DNA of 32,912 nucleotides from Nitrospira sp. (GTDB taxonomy: Bacteria; Nitrospirota; Nitrospiria; Nitrospirales; Nitrospiraceae): NCBI GenBank assembly GCA_029879905.1, contig JAOUPN010000009.1:1-32912 (forward strand), given 5' to 3'. The notes beneath the pieces were generated by a model. That model worked only from the letters and a program-made list of their open reading frames with translations. It did not search any database and was not told where the DNA came from. This document shows, in pieces, positions 1-12,154 of the stretch. The position numbers and the translations under genes were made by a program. How positions within the stretch are numbered: position 1 is the stretch's first letter; each line of letters starts with the position of its first letter.

Positions 1-126
1 GCCGCCATCCACGAATACCTGGATCATCACAACCAGCATCCCCGGATCTTCACTTGGACCGCATCTGCAGAACGCATTTTGGCCAAGGTCGCCAAATGTC
101 AAGAAGCGTTGGACGCACTACACTAG
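1..126 (+). mobile_element. 3' end of IS630-family transposase (partial, truncated by window edge)
   Basis: Frame 1 reads AAIHEYLDHHNQHPRIFTWTASAERILAKVAKCQEALDALH*, the typical C-terminus of IS630/Tc1-like transposases (F-W-T-A-[ST]-A-E-x-I-L-x-K-V). Not in the ORF track because the start is off-window. Confidence 0.8.
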
Positions 127-130
127 GTAC

Positions 131-1832
131 TTGAGGCAATCGAATCTTTGGGTATGGGCGGCCAAGTCATTTGAACAAGGGGAGATCAAAAGTACCTACG
201 CGATCGAGGATGCCATCAAGTTGGCCAGAGAAGCGGACTCCGGTGATTTATTCGTGCGTTCGAACGAGAATGAGGCAGAAGACGTGCCGATGCGTCGAGG
301 CGCGGTCGCCGCTACCGCAGCCATCGTGCTCAACTTCCGAGAAGGGTGCACTCAAAAAGATCTTGAGTGGGCTCGTGACGTCTTAGCGCGCGCGATCCGT
401 CTGCCAGAAAAGCCTGATCTGATGTGGTCGCCCAGTTCCGTTATCCCGTGGCACCAGGCGATCTACGTGGCGCGTGGCCTTGCAGCAGATCTGCACGAAG
501 GTGCAGCGGCGCACGGCGCAGCTCATGAGCTCCTCGGATTAATTGTGCACCCGCTTGAACCCGTTTCGCTAGCCGCGCTCGCAGAAGCCTGCACGCTTTG
601 GCCTAAAGACGCCAAGCTGACTTGGGCTGCCTTAATCTTGGCATTTTCGCTCTGCCATGTCCCGCCACGGACGCGTGGTCAGTACCGCAAAGCTCAATGA
701 ATCGCTCTACTCCGCAAGTGAAGCGCAAGCGGCGGTCGACGCGGCGCTTGCGTTCTATGAGAACGGAAGCGGGTGGGCCTCCCTTCCATTACCGCCTCCT
801 GCTTGGGTGAAGGTTGATCGTGGCAAGAAGCTGCGTAAGTGGCGACGCTATGAGAAGCACGATGTCGACGATGCAGACGATGCCGCTGAACTATGGGGTG
901 AACCGGAGATTTCCTGGCACTCAAGACAAGCTGCGGAAATCCTACAACGTATCCCTTTCGACGAGATCCTGAATAGTAGCGCGAGAGGTGCACTCCTCGA
1001 TTTCCTGGCAGGTGTTTTCGAGTGGACCAACCAAAAGAGTGCGCCACCTTGGGTGAAGCCCGGGCGTCGAGATCGTTCGGCGACCGATATCTTTGAATGG
1101 ACCCACGCCCTCGGGTCGAGGCTCGGCCATGTGGCCGGTCTTCTCCCGCTTAGCGATGTCCAGGCCCGCTTCCTCGACCCGATATTGGGGCTTGAGGGCG
1201 AAAATTGCTGGGCACTTCTCTCTCCATTCGCGAGTACTTATGTCTGCGCCTATGTGTACGATGCGCCAGTCGTTCCTGCCGACGCGTTCGCGACGCTTGA
1301 TCTCTGTCTTGGGCGACTTCTCCAGGATTCTGCATTCAAGCACGAAGCCTACCGGTGCGGAGAATTCTTTGGCTCCGATCAGCCCGAGCTTGTTCGCACG
1401 TTGATGTTTGTTTCGGTCGAACATGCAGGTTTGTCCGCTCGCTATGTCAATGGCGACTGGTCCGAAATTGGTCGTATCCTTCCACTGGTCGACCGTTTCG
1501 TTCGAGCCGGCGGATGGGCTGCTTTCGTAATGGACCAGTTCTTGACGCTCTGTGAGCGAGCAAGGGCGAACTACCCGGCTGAAATCTTCGCGGATCAAGT
1601 GCTCACGATTCTCGGCAACGGACCAAGTACCTTAAAGGGTTGGCATGGAACGTTCATTCCCGCGCGCATCGCGGAGCTGGTGCAGCACTTCGCACATCGT
1701 GATGCGCCGATGAGGCCGGCTTTGTCTCAGAAGTTTCTGCGGATTCTCGACATGCTGGTTGACATGGGCGACCGGCGAAGCGCCGCGCTTCAACTTGGTG
1801 AAGCATTCCGCGAAGTGCGTTTGCCCTCCTGA
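131..1832 (+). pseudogene. 3' remnant of a large protein of unknown family, disrupted at its 5' side near the IS630 end and frameshifted near 650-690
   Basis: ORFs 131..700 (frame 2, TTG start) and 657..1832 (frame 3) overlap and read as one continuous protein if a one-base frameshift is corrected near 650-690. Frame 2 is also open upstream of 131 to the window start, so 131 is not a convincing native start. Confidence 0.6.
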
Positions 1833-2336
1833 TCATAAGAGCTCGCCTACGACCACTACTCCGACGAGCCTCCAGGATTATGGCCTATCGATCTCGCGTG
1901 TACGTCCTTGCCTTTAGGCGAACAATCGTGTGTCATTGTGTCAACATGTTGTGCCCCTGTTCCCAAGTAGAGGGCAGGCTTCGCCATCACTCACAAGTCT
2001 CGTGCCTGCCAGTCACCGCAACTCACCGGTGTTCCTAATCGCAGGGTATGTCCGTCATTCTACGTATGGCGGGGAAAAAAGTGGTTGTGTTTTGTGGCGA
2101 AGCGGTGGAGAATCTTGTGGAGGCAGGAAGACGAATGTGCCTTCTTCATCGGAGAGAGGACAACATCGTTCCGAAGTGAGGTCCTGAGGTAGGTGTCACG
2201 GGCTTCTCGCTTCTTGGCTGTCCCGCCCGTCTCTCTTGATCGTTTCGCCGCTGATGGACGATCTCCCTTGGTGGAGTCGTGAACGAATAATCTCAACCGA
2301 TACGAAAGACCTCCGACACGGTAAGGAGTCCGGATC

Positions 2337-3149
2337 ATGACCATCACGCCTGCGCAATTCCCGTTTGAGTCCCATGCCACGTCCTATAGTCTTCGCAATG
2401 CCTATTGGCTGGCTCAGGCTTCGAATATCGCCTACGAGAAAAAGGATCGGATCCAGCCGGAAGCGGCCAAGCTTGGGCTAGACCGCTTTGCCTTTCTCAG
2501 CAAGGACGACACCGAGGGATTTGTCGCGGCGAACGAAAAAGTCATTGTCGTTGCCTTTCGCGGGACTGAAGCGACCCATCTGAAGGACATTCTGACCGAT
2601 GTCAGAATGCACAAGGTGCAAGGGCCGTTTGGTGTCATGCACCGGGGTTTCCTTCGCGGTTTTGACTTGGTCAAGGACGACATGCTTGCCGCGATCGGTC
2701 GATTCAGAAATGCGGATCATCCGCAATCGCTCTGGTGCACCGGCCATAGTCTTGGCGCGGCGCTCGCCGTTGTTGCGGTGGCGACGCTCTTGGCAAATGG
2801 GCAGACGGTTGATGGTCTGTATAACTTCGGTCAGCCGCGTGTCGGCGACCAGGTCTTTGCCGATGAGTTCAACCGCCGTTTCGCCGGACGACATTTCCGG
2901 TTCGTCAACAACAACGACACTGTGACGCGCGTGCCGCCTCGTGAGTTCGGCTATCGGCACACGGGGGAGCTCCGTTACATCGATACCACGGGCGGGATCC
3001 AGAGCGACATTCATTTCTGGCAACTGTTTTTGGATCGAGTCAAGGGGCGGATAGAGGATTTCCTCAAGCCGGGTACCGACGGAATCAAGGATCATTTAAT
3101 GTGTCATTATGTGGAGCATATCGAGAAGGCCCTTAGGTCAAAGGCATGA
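2337..3149 (+). CDS. Lipase class 3 family protein (alpha/beta hydrolase)
   Basis: GHSLGAA nucleophile elbow, VVAFRGTE oxyanion region, YNFGQPRVGD and a downstream D/H, characteristic of lipase_3. Confidence 0.9.
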   Translation: MTITPAQFPFESHATSYSLRNAYWLAQASNIAYEKKDRIQPEAAKLGLDRFAFLSKDDTEGFVAANEKVIVVAFRGTEATHLKDILTDVRMHKVQGPFGVMHRGFLRGFDLVKDDMLAAIGRFRNADHPQSLWCTGHSLGAALAVVAVATLLANGQTVDGLYNFGQPRVGDQVFADEFNRRFAGRHFRFVNNNDTVTRVPPREFGYRHTGELRYIDTTGGIQSDIHFWQLFLDRVKGRIEDFLKPGTDGIKDHLMCHYVEHIEKALRSKA

Positions 3150-3255
3150 ACGATACGGGGCCGATGACGGTATTATAATAGAGGGTTCTTCCCTGTCGAG
3201 GTAAAAGGGGCTCGGCAGCATAACGTACAGGGGTGAGTCGGTGCAGGCAATTCGA

Positions 3256-3285
3256 TTGACGAGACCCGTTGATCTGACGTATCGT
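3256..3285 (+). promoter_or_regulatory. Possible sigma70-like promoter upstream of ispH
   Basis: TTGACG - 18 nt - TATCGT; weak -10 match. Confidence 0.35.
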
Positions 3286-3352
3286 GATGAGTCATTAGAG
3301 CCGGAAGTATGGACGACATTTGTAGGGGCCGACCAGAGGAGCGACGACGACC

Positions 3353-4324
3353 ATGAAAATTTATCGCGCTAATCCCCGTGGATTTTGTGCCGGTGTCGAC
3401 CGGGCTATCGAAATTGTGGAGTTGTCTCTCAGGAAATACGGCGCTCCCATTTACGTCCGTCATGAAATCGTCCACAGTCGTCATGTCGTGAATTCACTCC
3501 GGCAAAAGGGCGCGGTGTTTGTGGAGGAATTAAACGAGGTTCCTGAAGGGTCGGTGGTCATTTTCAGTGCGCATGGGGTGGCGAAGTCCGTATGGGAGGA
3601 GGCGCGCCGCCGCCGCTTGCACGTGATCGATGCGACGTGTCCGCTGGTGATCAAGGTCCATAACGAAGTCAACCGTGATTATAACCAAGGATATGATCTG
3701 ATCCTCATCGGCCATGCGGGCCACCCGGAAGTGATCGGGACGTTGGGACAGATTCCCGATAAGTTTCATTTGGTCTCCTCGGTCGAAGATGTCGAGAAGC
3801 TCCAGGTGGAGAATACCGTCAATCTGTCGTATGTGACGCAGACGACATTGAGTGTGGACGAATGTCGGGATATCGTCGGTGCGCTGCATGAGCGGTTTCC
3901 CAATATCAAGGGACCGCACCAGGAAGATATCTGTTACGCGACGCAAAACCGACAAAATGCCGTCAAGGAACTGTCCAGGCTTGTGGACGTGATTCTCGTC
4001 ATCGGATCGCCGAACAGCTCCAATTCCAATCGGCTGCGCGAGCTTGGCGAACGGTGCGGTATTGCGTCGTATCTCATCGACTCGGCCAGCGATATCAATC
4101 CGCAATGGCTCAAGGGGGCTAAGGCTGTCGGGATTACGGCCGGCGCTTCCGCCCCGGAAGTTTTGGTCACGGAAGTCGTGGCCTTCTTGCAGAAAGCAGG
4201 TTGTTCTTCGGAGGTAGAAGAACTGACCGTGATCGAAGAAGACGTTGAGTTTCTTTTGCCGAAGGAGTTAGTGCAGATCGAGTCTTCGAGGAAGCAGTCT
4301 GAGGCCGGCATTGCTACCAGCTGA
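3353..4324 (+). CDS. ispH: 4-hydroxy-3-methylbut-2-enyl diphosphate reductase
   Basis: N-terminus [69 protein letters not shown]: canonical IspH/LytB motifs with the cluster Cys residues. Confidence 0.97.
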   Translation: MKIYRANPRGFCAGVDRAIEIVELSLRKYGAPIYVRHEIVHSRHVVNSLRQKGAVFVEELNEVPEGSVVIFSAHGVAKSVWEEARRRRLHVIDATCPLVIKVHNEVNRDYNQGYDLILIGHAGHPEVIGTLGQIPDKFHLVSSVEDVEKLQVENTVNLSYVTQTTLSVDECRDIVGALHERFPNIKGPHQEDICYATQNRQNAVKELSRLVDVILVIGSPNSSNSNRLRELGERCGIASYLIDSASDINPQWLKGAKAVGITAGASAPEVLVTEVVAFLQKAGCSSEVEELTVIEEDVEFLLPKELVQIESSRKQSEAGIATS

Positions 4325-4493
4325 TTAAGCGAAGATTTACCATATCTTGCGGTAATCATTCTGGTTTTCCCCATCCCGTTGTGGTTACCTTTGATTTCTC
4401 TTGAATCGTATGTTACAAGCGCGAGGTTTTTCTTCATGGGCCGCGCCCTCGGTAAGCGCGGCCAGTTCATGACGCATGCAATAAGGTGAATTG

Positions 4494-7400
4494 ATGCATC
4501 TGAAATCGTTGGACATGCTGGGGTTTAAATCGTTTGCGGAAGGGAAAGTTGAATTTCCGGAAGGGGTGACGGCGATCGTCGGCCCCAACGGAAGCGGAAA
4601 GAGCAATGTCGTCGATGCCATCCTCTGGGTGTTAGGCGAACAAAGCACCAAGACGCTGAGAAGTGAAAAGATGGAGGACGTCATCTTCAACGGGACGGAA
4701 CTTCGAAAGCCGTTGGGGATGGCCGAGGTCTCATTGACCATCGGGGGGTTGGATCGGGCATCGATGAAACTTGAAGGGGGATCAGGGCTTCCCAGCCAGT
4801 TGACCGAATTCCAAGAGTTAATGATTACCCGCCGTTTATATCGGAACGGGGACAGTGAGTATCTGATTAACAAGACCGTGTGCCGCCTCAAAGACATCCG
4901 CAGCCTGTTGCTTGATACCCGGGCCGGTAGCAAGGGGCATACGGTGATCGCTCAGGGCCAGATCGATCAGATTTTGAACGCGTCGCCGGGTGATCGACGA
5001 GAGCTTATCGAAGAAACAGCCGGGATTGTCCGGTATAAGAAGCAAAAAGCCGAGGCCCTTCGGAAGCTCGAAGCCACACAGCAAAATCTTCTTCGCGTCC
5101 GCGATATCATTGCCGAAGTCAAAAAACAGCTGAACTCTCTGGAACGGCAGGCCCGTCAGGCTCGAACCTATCAGGCGTTACAGGAAGAGGCGCGAGGGTT
5201 GGAAGTGGAGTTGTTGACACGAGAGTTTCGGGCGTTACGAGCCACATTGGCGGCGGTTGAGGCGGAAGTGTTGGAGTGTAATGCCAAAGAGACATCGACG
5301 GCGGCGGAACAGGCCAGATTGGTGGCGGAGTTGGAACAGGCCCGGCTTCAGACGATTGAAACGAGCCAAGTCATCGAGCATACCCGCGAACGGTTGTCTG
5401 GTGTCGAGCATCAGCAAGGGCAGGCGCTGACGGCGGCCGAAGTGGCGAGGAATCGGGGACAGTTGTTCGAACAGCAGCAGCAGCAAGAAACCGGTGAGTT
5501 GGAAGAGTTGGCACGTGCCCAGAGTGAGCTAGCAACATCGCTGGTGACAGTCGAGGCGTCCTTGGCGTCGATCGAACGGGAGTTGGCTGAGCGTGAGTCG
5601 GTCTTTGCCGAGTTGGATCGGGAAATGGTCGGCTTGGTCGAGCAGCGAAAGACGGCGGTGACTGAAGAAGAGCGAGGACGTCAGGATATTCTGCAATTGG
5701 CCGTGCAGGTAGCGAATACGGAACAGGCGTTGACTCAACTGACCGTGCGTTTGCGTGAAGCGGCCGACCGTGGGGCTCGGCTTGTCACAGATCGGGACGA
5801 GACGCAGGCTCAGCGAACGGCATCAGGTGCTCGTCAAGAGGCGTTGCGGCTGGAATATGGAGAAGTGGGCAGGTTGGTCGCGAGTTTGCGGTCCCAGCAA
5901 GAAACCGTGCAGGGAGAGTCTGTCCGTGTCGCTGATGAACAGCGTGCACTGGATCAGGCCATTCTTCGGCGGTCTGAAGAATTGGCGGCCGTTGATTCTC
6001 GTCTGCAGGCCTTGCAGGGGCTGGTGCGAGAGGAAATGGGGTACGGCAGGGATGGCAGTGATGAAGGGACGGCGCTGAAGTCCTGTGGAGGGGTGCGGGA
6101 TGCTCTCGCCGAGTGGCTCGTCATTCCACCGGGTTTGGATCGGGCCGTGGAAGCGTTTTTGGGCGAGCGTGTGCACGGCTGGTTGGTCGATGGGCCGGAG
6201 GTCGCGCAACGGGCGATAGGCTTTCTTCAGGAAAAATCTCTTGGGCGAGGCACCTTTATTCCTCAGCACGTTCGATGGGAATCTGCCGGATCGGCGGAGC
6301 ATGCCCGGTGGGGAGCGATTTTCGACATGCCGGGAGTGTTGGGTCGTGCGGTTGATATGATTCAGACCGATGCCGAACGGGTTGCGGCCAGAGATAGTCT
6401 GTTTGATCGAGTCGTCTTTGTTGAGTCCCTGGACGATGCGGTTCGTCTTTGGGAGCAGCAGACATGGTCCGGACAGCAAGGGCCGATTTTTGTGACGCGC
6501 GCCGGTGAGATCATGGAGGCGTCCGGAGTGATCAGCGGTGGTCAGGCTGGTGATGGGCAGGGGTTGTTGGAGCGGAGACGGGAAGTGATCGAGCTGGAGG
6601 AGTCCCGCACGAATTTGACTGTCGCGCTTGAGCAGGAAAAACAGCGCCGGGTTGAACTGCAGGCGGCGGGTGAGGAATTGGTCGCGCAGGCCAGGCAGGT
6701 GTCCGACAGTCTGCGTCAGACGGAAATGCAGGATTTATCGTTAAGGAAAGACGAAGAAACCTTGCGGCAAGGGCTGGCCGACCTTGATCTGAAACTGGCC
6801 GGCATCGAAGCGGATATTCTCAAGGGCGAGGCCGACCGTGCGCGCTATGAGCAGGAGATCCGTACAGCCGAGATGCAGCTCCGTCAATTGATGGAGGAAA
6901 AAGCAGGCCGCGAGACCCAGCTTGCCCAGGTTCGTGAACGGCTTGCCGAAATCGAGCAGGCAGAACGGGCGTTTCAAGCACGAGTGACCGAAGCCAAATT
7001 GTTGTCCGAAGGGCTCAGGTCTAAGCGGGAGCACGAACATACGAATCGGGCTCGCGTGATTCAGCAGCAGACCGAAGCCGATCAACGTCGCCATTCGCTG
7101 GTTGCACATCTTGAAGGATTGACGCAGGCGATTCATGAGAGCCGAGAAGAGCAAGTTCGGCAGGAAGGGGCATGCCAGGAGTTAGGCGAAACCGCGGCCC
7201 GGTTCAAGACGGAGCTCGTCACAGCGCAAGAGCAGCAGGCGCAGGAATTGGCGGTGAGTCAGGCCATCGAGGCACGAGTGGATGAGTTGCGGCGAGCGAT
7301 GTCGGCGGTGCGTGATACCCGGATGGCGGTCGAAGTGCGACGGGCGGAGTTGCGTACGCAGTTGGGGACCGTAGAGGGGACCTTGTCTGGTACCTATCAA

Positions 7401-8183
7401 TTGGAGCCCGCCATGCTCAGGGAACGGTCCTTGCCGGTTGAAGGAGCAGCAGCGGAGGGCGGGCCCGAGGAAGTCGGCGATCCGCTGGGCGAGACGGCCG
7501 ATGAGGAATTGAAGGCGCGACTTCAGAAATTGCGTGAACGATTGGATCGTATGGGCCCCATCAATCTGGCAGCGATCAACGAACATCAGGAGTTGGAACA
7601 GCGGCATACCTTTCTCTCGACTCAGGAACAGGATCTCTCCAATTCGATCGCCTCGCTGAAGGAAATCATTCAGCGGATCAACCGCACCACGAAAGATATG
7701 TTTGCCTCCACGTTTGCCGAACTGCAGCAAAAGTTCAGTGAGGTCTTCATCCAGTTTTTCCCGGGTGGGCGGGCGGAATTACGGTTGGTCGAAGATGCGG
7801 TCGACGAAAACGGTGAAGGAGAGAGCAATCAGGAACCCGGGATCGACATTGTGGCGCAGCCGCCAGGTAAGCGACTGAAAAGCATTACGATGCTGTCGGG
7901 CGGAGAGAAAACACTGACTGCTATGGCGTTATTGTTTGCCAGCTTTTTGATTCGACCGACGCCGTTCTGTCTCTTGGACGAAATCGATGCGCCGCTGGAT
8001 GAGGAAAACATCGGTCGCTTCACCGGTGTGTTGCGGGAGTTGGCACAAGACGCCCAGTTTCTCGTTATTACGCACAATAAGCGGACCATGAGTATTGCGG
8101 ATTCCCTGTTCGGGGTCACCATGGAAGATCCGGGTGTGTCCAAGTTGGTATCCGTGCGACTGGGAGATTTGCAGCCTGCCTAA
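4494..8183 (+). CDS. smc: Chromosome segregation protein SMC
   Basis: Walker [23 protein letters not shown], long coiled coils, hinge region, C-terminal [16 protein letters not shown] signature and Walker [20 protein letters not shown] track starts at a TTG at 4491; the ATG at 4494 is the likely start. Confidence 0.96.
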   Translation: MHLKSLDMLGFKSFAEGKVEFPEGVTAIVGPNGSGKSNVVDAILWVLGEQSTKTLRSEKMEDVIFNGTELRKPLGMAEVSLTIGGLDRASMKLEGGSGLPSQLTEFQELMITRRLYRNGDSEYLINKTVCRLKDIRSLLLDTRAGSKGHTVIAQGQIDQILNASPGDRRELIEETAGIVRYKKQKAEALRKLEATQQNLLRVRDIIAEVKKQLNSLERQARQARTYQALQEEARGLEVELLTREFRALRATLAAVEAEVLECNAKETSTAAEQARLVAELEQARLQTIETSQVIEHTRERLSGVEHQQGQALTAAEVARNRGQLFEQQQQQETGELEELARAQSELATSLVTVEASLASIERELAERESVFAELDREMVGLVEQRKTAVTEEERGRQDILQLAVQVANTEQALTQLTVRLREAADRGARLVTDRDETQAQRTASGARQEALRLEYGEVGRLVASLRSQQETVQGESVRVADEQRALDQAILRRSEELAAVDSRLQALQGLVREEMGYGRDGSDEGTALKSCGGVRDALAEWLVIPPGLDRAVEAFLGERVHGWLVDGPEVAQRAIGFLQEKSLGRGTFIPQHVRWESAGSAEHARWGAIFDMPGVLGRAVDMIQTDAERVAARDSLFDRVVFVESLDDAVRLWEQQTWSGQQGPIFVTRAGEIMEASGVISGGQAGDGQGLLERRREVIELEESRTNLTVALEQEKQRRVELQAAGEELVAQARQVSDSLRQTEMQDLSLRKDEETLRQGLADLDLKLAGIEADILKGEADRARYEQEIRTAEMQLRQLMEEKAGRETQLAQVRERLAEIEQAERAFQARVTEAKLLSEGLRSKREHEHTNRARVIQQQTEADQRRHSLVAHLEGLTQAIHESREEQVRQEGACQELGETAARFKTELVTAQEQQAQELAVSQAIEARVDELRRAMSAVRDTRMAVEVRRAELRTQLGTVEGTLSGTYQLEPAMLRERSLPVEGAAAEGGPEEVGDPLGETADEELKARLQKLRERLDRMGPINLAAINEHQELEQRHTFLSTQEQDLSNSIASLKEIIQRINRTTKDMFASTFAELQQKFSEVFIQFFPGGRAELRLVEDAVDENGEGESNQEPGIDIVAQPPGKRLKSITMLSGGEKTLTAMALLFASFLIRPTPFCLLDEIDAPLDEENIGRFTGVLRELAQDAQFLVITHNKRTMSIADSLFGVTMEDPGVSKLVSVRLGDLQPA

Positions 8184-8221
8184 CGATACCAAATTGCTAG
8201 AGGGCTCCTTCTTGCAATTGC

Positions 8222-8250
8222 TTGACTACCTCTTGAGCCTTTGTTATAAG
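8222..8250 (+). promoter_or_regulatory. Sigma70-like promoter upstream of shc
   Basis: TTGACT - 17 nt - TATAAG in the smc-shc intergenic region. Confidence 0.6.
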
Positions 8251-8325
8251 CGCCTCAGTTAATATAGTTTGGAATGGGTGTAGTGATTCGCGTTTTCTTG
8301 TCATGGCGGTCGGCGTGGGCCGATC

Positions 8326-10542
8326 ATGGGATCGCGGGTTCTCCGCGTTTTTGAGCCAGAAAAATTCATGAACCTCATTAGAGATTTGTTTAGCCGCCTT
8401 TCCGATAGTTTCCTTTCAACCGGCCCAGGTGAATTGAGTCCTGCTGTTGACCATCCACAGGCCTCACCGATTCGACTTGTTTCGGACAAACTCACCGGCT
8501 TGCCCGCGCTTGACCCCGTGTCTCGGCGGACGACCGCTCATGCGGTCACGAACCCGGATGCGGTCGATGATGCGATCAGGAGGAGTCAATCCTGGTTTTT
8601 GGGGCAGCAGCATGACGAAGGGTATTGGGTCGCTGAGTTGGAGGCGGACACGACGCTGACGTCAGAATACGTGATGCTTCGCCGATTCCTCGACCGTGTG
8701 GATCCGGAACGAGAAGAAAAAGCCATTCGGTATTTGAAGGTCATGCAGCTGCCGGACGGTGGGTGGCCGATCTATTACGGCGGACCTACTGAAATCAGCG
8801 CATCCGTCAAAGCCTACTTTGCGCTCAAGTTGAGCGGTGTGTCCGCTGATGAACCGTTCATGATTCGGGCAAAGGAACGGATTCTGGCGATGGGCGGGGT
8901 CGTTCAAGCCAATGTATTCACCAAAATCGCGTTGGCGCTGTTCGATCAGTATGATTGGGAAGGCGTGCCGCATATGCCTGTCGAGATCATGCTGTTGCCG
9001 AAAAAGTTCTATTTCAGTATCTATGCCATTTCCTATTGGTCACGCGCTGTCCTGATTCCCCTGCTCATTGTATTTGCGCATCGGCCGGTGTGCCGGATCT
9101 CCCGCGAACAGGGCGTCGACGAGCTCTATCATATTCCGCGGAAAGACATCCGTTACTGGAACTATCCGCCGTTTAACAAAGATCAGGATTGGTTTACCCC
9201 GCACAACCTGTTCGTCGTCCTTGATGCCGTCTTGAAGGTATATGACCATATGCCTATGCGGAGATTGCGGGAGAAGGCCTTGCATAAGGCGACGGTCTGG
9301 ATGTTGGAGCATATCAAAGGGACAGGCGGGCTCGGCGCGATCTATCCGGCCATGGCCAACTCCATCATGGCTCTACAGTGCCTGGGGTATGATGCGGATG
9401 ACCCCTTGGTTGTGAAGGCGTTGCACGAAATCGAAGAGTTGGAAGTCTATGACTTTGCTCAGGTCGACGGCCAGCGTCTCCAGACGCTTCATCTGCAACC
9501 GTGCTTTTCTCCGGTATGGGATACGGCGCTTCTGGTGAATGCGCTGATTGAATCGGGAATGCCTCAGGACCATCCTGCGTTGCAACAGGCCGGAAACTAC
9601 CTCATCTCTCGTCAGGCCAAGAGAGTGGGAGACTGGATCGTTTCGGCCCCCACGGCGAAACCAGGCGGGTGGTATTTCCAATTTGAGAATGAGCTCTATC
9701 CCGATGTCGACGATTCTGCCGTCGTCCTGATGGCGCTTGCGAAACTGAAGATGCCGAATGCGGCGGAACATCAGGAGTCGGTTCGTCGTGGTAAGGATTG
9801 GGTCGTGGCCATGCAGGGGTCGGATGGCGGTTGGGGCGCATATGATAAGGATAATAATCGAGTCGTCTTCAACTATATTCCATTTGCCGACCATCGCGCA
9901 TTGCTGGATCCTAGTACGTCCGATTTAGCGGGCCGATGCCTGGAAATGTTGGGAATGTTGGGCTATGACCAATCACATCCTGCCGTCGCGCCTGCCTTAG
10001 CCTTTTTGAAGAAAGAGCAGGAGTCGGACGGAAGCTGGTATGGTCGGTGGGGAATAAATTATATCTATGGAACATGGTCCGTCCTTGCCGGCTTGCGTTC
10101 CATCGGAGAGGACCCCTCGTCTCCGTACATCCGTCGGGCGGTTTCCTGGTTGGAGTCGAAACAGAACCAGGATGGCGGTTGGGGTGAGTCGTGCTTGTCA
10201 TATGCCGAGGCCGAGTATAGTGGAAAAGGGGAGAGCACCCCGTCACAAACCGCCTGGGCGTTGATGGGATTGATGTCTGCCGGCATGGCGGACTCGTTCA
10301 GTGTTGCGCGGGGTATACAGTTTCTTCTGCGTCATCAAATGAAAGACGGTGCATGGGAAGAGGTGTGTCACACCGGCACAGGGTTCCCACGCGTGTTCTA
10401 CCTTCGGTACCACTGGTACTGCCAGTATTTCCCCTTGTGGGCGCTTGCGATGTATCGCAACCTCCGGTCGCGCGGGAAAATGCGGGCGGACGAGTTGCGC
10501 GACCAAATCCAAACGGCAGGGTCTTACCGGGCTGAGCCTTGA
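8326..10542 (+). CDS. shc: Squalene-hopene cyclase
   Basis: Several QW repeats (QLPDGGWPIYYGG, QGSDGGWGAYD, QNQDGGWGES, QESDGSWYGRWG), catalytic DVDDSAV (DxDD), GTGFPRVFYLRYH C-terminus. An internal ATG at 8368 (MNLIRDLF) is an alternative start. Confidence 0.96.
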   Translation: MGSRVLRVFEPEKFMNLIRDLFSRLSDSFLSTGPGELSPAVDHPQASPIRLVSDKLTGLPALDPVSRRTTAHAVTNPDAVDDAIRRSQSWFLGQQHDEGYWVAELEADTTLTSEYVMLRRFLDRVDPEREEKAIRYLKVMQLPDGGWPIYYGGPTEISASVKAYFALKLSGVSADEPFMIRAKERILAMGGVVQANVFTKIALALFDQYDWEGVPHMPVEIMLLPKKFYFSIYAISYWSRAVLIPLLIVFAHRPVCRISREQGVDELYHIPRKDIRYWNYPPFNKDQDWFTPHNLFVVLDAVLKVYDHMPMRRLREKALHKATVWMLEHIKGTGGLGAIYPAMANSIMALQCLGYDADDPLVVKALHEIEELEVYDFAQVDGQRLQTLHLQPCFSPVWDTALLVNALIESGMPQDHPALQQAGNYLISRQAKRVGDWIVSAPTAKPGGWYFQFENELYPDVDDSAVVLMALAKLKMPNAAEHQESVRRGKDWVVAMQGSDGGWGAYDKDNNRVVFNYIPFADHRALLDPSTSDLAGRCLEMLGMLGYDQSHPAVAPALAFLKKEQESDGSWYGRWGINYIYGTWSVLAGLRSIGEDPSSPYIRRAVSWLESKQNQDGGWGESCLSYAEAEYSGKGESTPSQTAWALMGLMSAGMADSFSVARGIQFLLRHQMKDGAWEEVCHTGTGFPRVFYLRYHWYCQYFPLWALAMYRNLRSRGKMRADELRDQIQTAGSYRAEP

Positions 10543-11342
10543 CCGCCGAAGTTTCCGCCTCTTCAACAGCGTCACGCATTCTTTCGGCCACGATGCCGGA
10601 ACGACGGATTGCCATTTTCGCTGCGACCATTTGGGAAGTACGTGCCGTCCAAGCGGCGTTCAAGATGGAGAGTGCGTCACGGTGCATCGACGGGATACCG
10701 GTACGAGTGTATGCCGCAGATAGCCGGGAGTATTGGTTGGTTCAAACGGGAGTAGGGCCGGAAAAGGCACGCCGGGCTGCCTGCCGAGTGTTTGCGCATC
10801 AACCGTTCAGCCTTGCCGTCTCGACCGGTTTCGCCTGTGCGCTTGTGGCAACCGAGATCGGGGCGATGCTGGTCGGGTGCGAGGTAGTGGCATGGGGAGA
10901 GCAGAGCGCGGAGGCATCGTCGGTAATCGATGTGCCGGGAGAAGAGCGGGAGAACGTACTTGGGTTGGTAGAGGGAGTCGATCAGCCTGTCCATGTCGGG
11001 CGATTCGTGTCCACGAGCCGTATTGTCGCTACTGCCGCTGAAAAACTCCGTTTTGCACGCGATGCTGCGGCCATTGGATTGGATATGGAGAGCGCGGCGT
11101 TGGCGGGTGAAGCGCACCGTGCTCGTGTGCCGTTTGTGATCGTGCGGACCGTGTCGGACCTGTTGCATGAAGATCTTCCGCTTGACTTCAACCTCTTTCT
11201 CAGGCCCACTGGGTGGATCAAGGGGCTGGTTGCCGTCATCGGAAATCCGTCGAGTCTGGCGGGGCTGTTTCGGCTTCGTCGTCAGAGCGTGGCGGCAGCC
11301 CATAATCTGACGATCTTCTTTCGACGGTTTGCGCAGGGATAG
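10539..11342 (+). CDS. hpnG: Hopanoid-associated nucleoside phosphorylase (HpnG-like, PNP/UDP family)
   Basis: Phosphorylase-family motifs (QTGVGPEKARRA, STGFACAL, GLDMESAALAGEA, VRTVSD). Overlaps the shc stop by 4 bp, consistent with translational coupling. Confidence 0.8.
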   Translation: MTAEVSASSTASRILSATMPERRIAIFAATIWEVRAVQAAFKMESASRCIDGIPVRVYAADSREYWLVQTGVGPEKARRAACRVFAHQPFSLAVSTGFACALVATEIGAMLVGCEVVAWGEQSAEASSVIDVPGEERENVLGLVEGVDQPVHVGRFVSTSRIVATAAEKLRFARDAAAIGLDMESAALAGEAHRARVPFVIVRTVSDLLHEDLPLDFNLFLRPTGWIKGLVAVIGNPSSLAGLFRLRRQSVAAAHNLTIFFRRFAQG

Positions 11343-11380
11343 GGATCGGCGATAGAAACTCCAAATCGGACCCAACACTT

Positions 11381-12151
11381 ATGACAACCATACTTGAGCG
11401 AATCGGCCATTGGGTGCTCACCGCCGTCGGGGAAATGGGCAGAATGCTGATCTTTGTCCTTTCGTCATTCGGCTGGTTGTTCCGTCCTCCGTTACGGGCG
11501 GCTCAAATTGTGAAGCAAATGCACTTCATCGGGTATAAGTCGACATTCGTTGTAGTGTTGACGGCAGCCTTCACAGGCATGGTCTTAGCTCTTCAGGGGT
11601 ACTATACGCTTCGGAAATTCGGCTCGGAAGGGCTGTTGGGCTCTGCGGTGGCGCTCAGCATGATTCGCGAGCTGGGCCCGGTGTTGGCTGCGCTTATGGT
11701 GACGGCAAGAGCCGGGTCGGCGATGACGGCGGAAATCGGTATCATGCGCATCACGGAACAAATCGATGCGCTCGATACGATGGCGATCAATCCGCTTCAG
11801 TATCTGATCGCGCCCAAACTCGTTGCCGGTTTGATCGGAGTTCCGCTGTTGGTGGCGATCTTTGACGTCGTGGGTATTTATGGCGGGCATTTGGTAGGGG
11901 TGGAACTGTTGGGTGTGAACGCCGGGTCGTATTGGAACTCCATCGAATCGGCGGTGGAATGGAAAGATATCTACGGAGGCATTCTCAAGTCCATCAGTTT
12001 CGGCTTGATCGTGAGCTGGGTCTGCACCTACAAGGGGTTCTATACCAAGATGAGTGCGGAAGGATTGGGAAGAGCCACCACAGAAGCCGTCGTGTTGTCG
12101 TCGGTTCTGATTCTCGTATGGGATTACTTCCTGACGTCGATCCTCCTCTAG
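11381..12151 (+). CDS. mlaE: MlaE-type ABC transporter permease
   Basis: ALQGYYTLRKFGSEGLLGSAVALSMIRELGPVLAALMVTARAGSAMTAEIGIMRITEQIDAL is the MlaE/permease_MlaE signature. Confidence 0.95.
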   Translation: MTTILERIGHWVLTAVGEMGRMLIFVLSSFGWLFRPPLRAAQIVKQMHFIGYKSTFVVVLTAAFTGMVLALQGYYTLRKFGSEGLLGSAVALSMIRELGPVLAALMVTARAGSAMTAEIGIMRITEQIDALDTMAINPLQYLIAPKLVAGLIGVPLLVAIFDVVGIYGGHLVGVELLGVNAGSYWNSIESAVEWKDIYGGILKSISFGLIVSWVCTYKGFYTKMSAEGLGRATTEAVVLSSVLILVWDYFLTSILL

Positions 12152-12154
12152 GAA

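Noticed and set aside
1930-2187. 85-aa ORF in the gap before the lipase
   Set aside because: Composition not coding-like, no ribosome-binding site or motif recognised.
5235-7500. Repetitive Gln/Glu-rich sequence within smc
   Set aside because: Expected coiled-coil composition of SMC, not a DNA repeat or CRISPR array.
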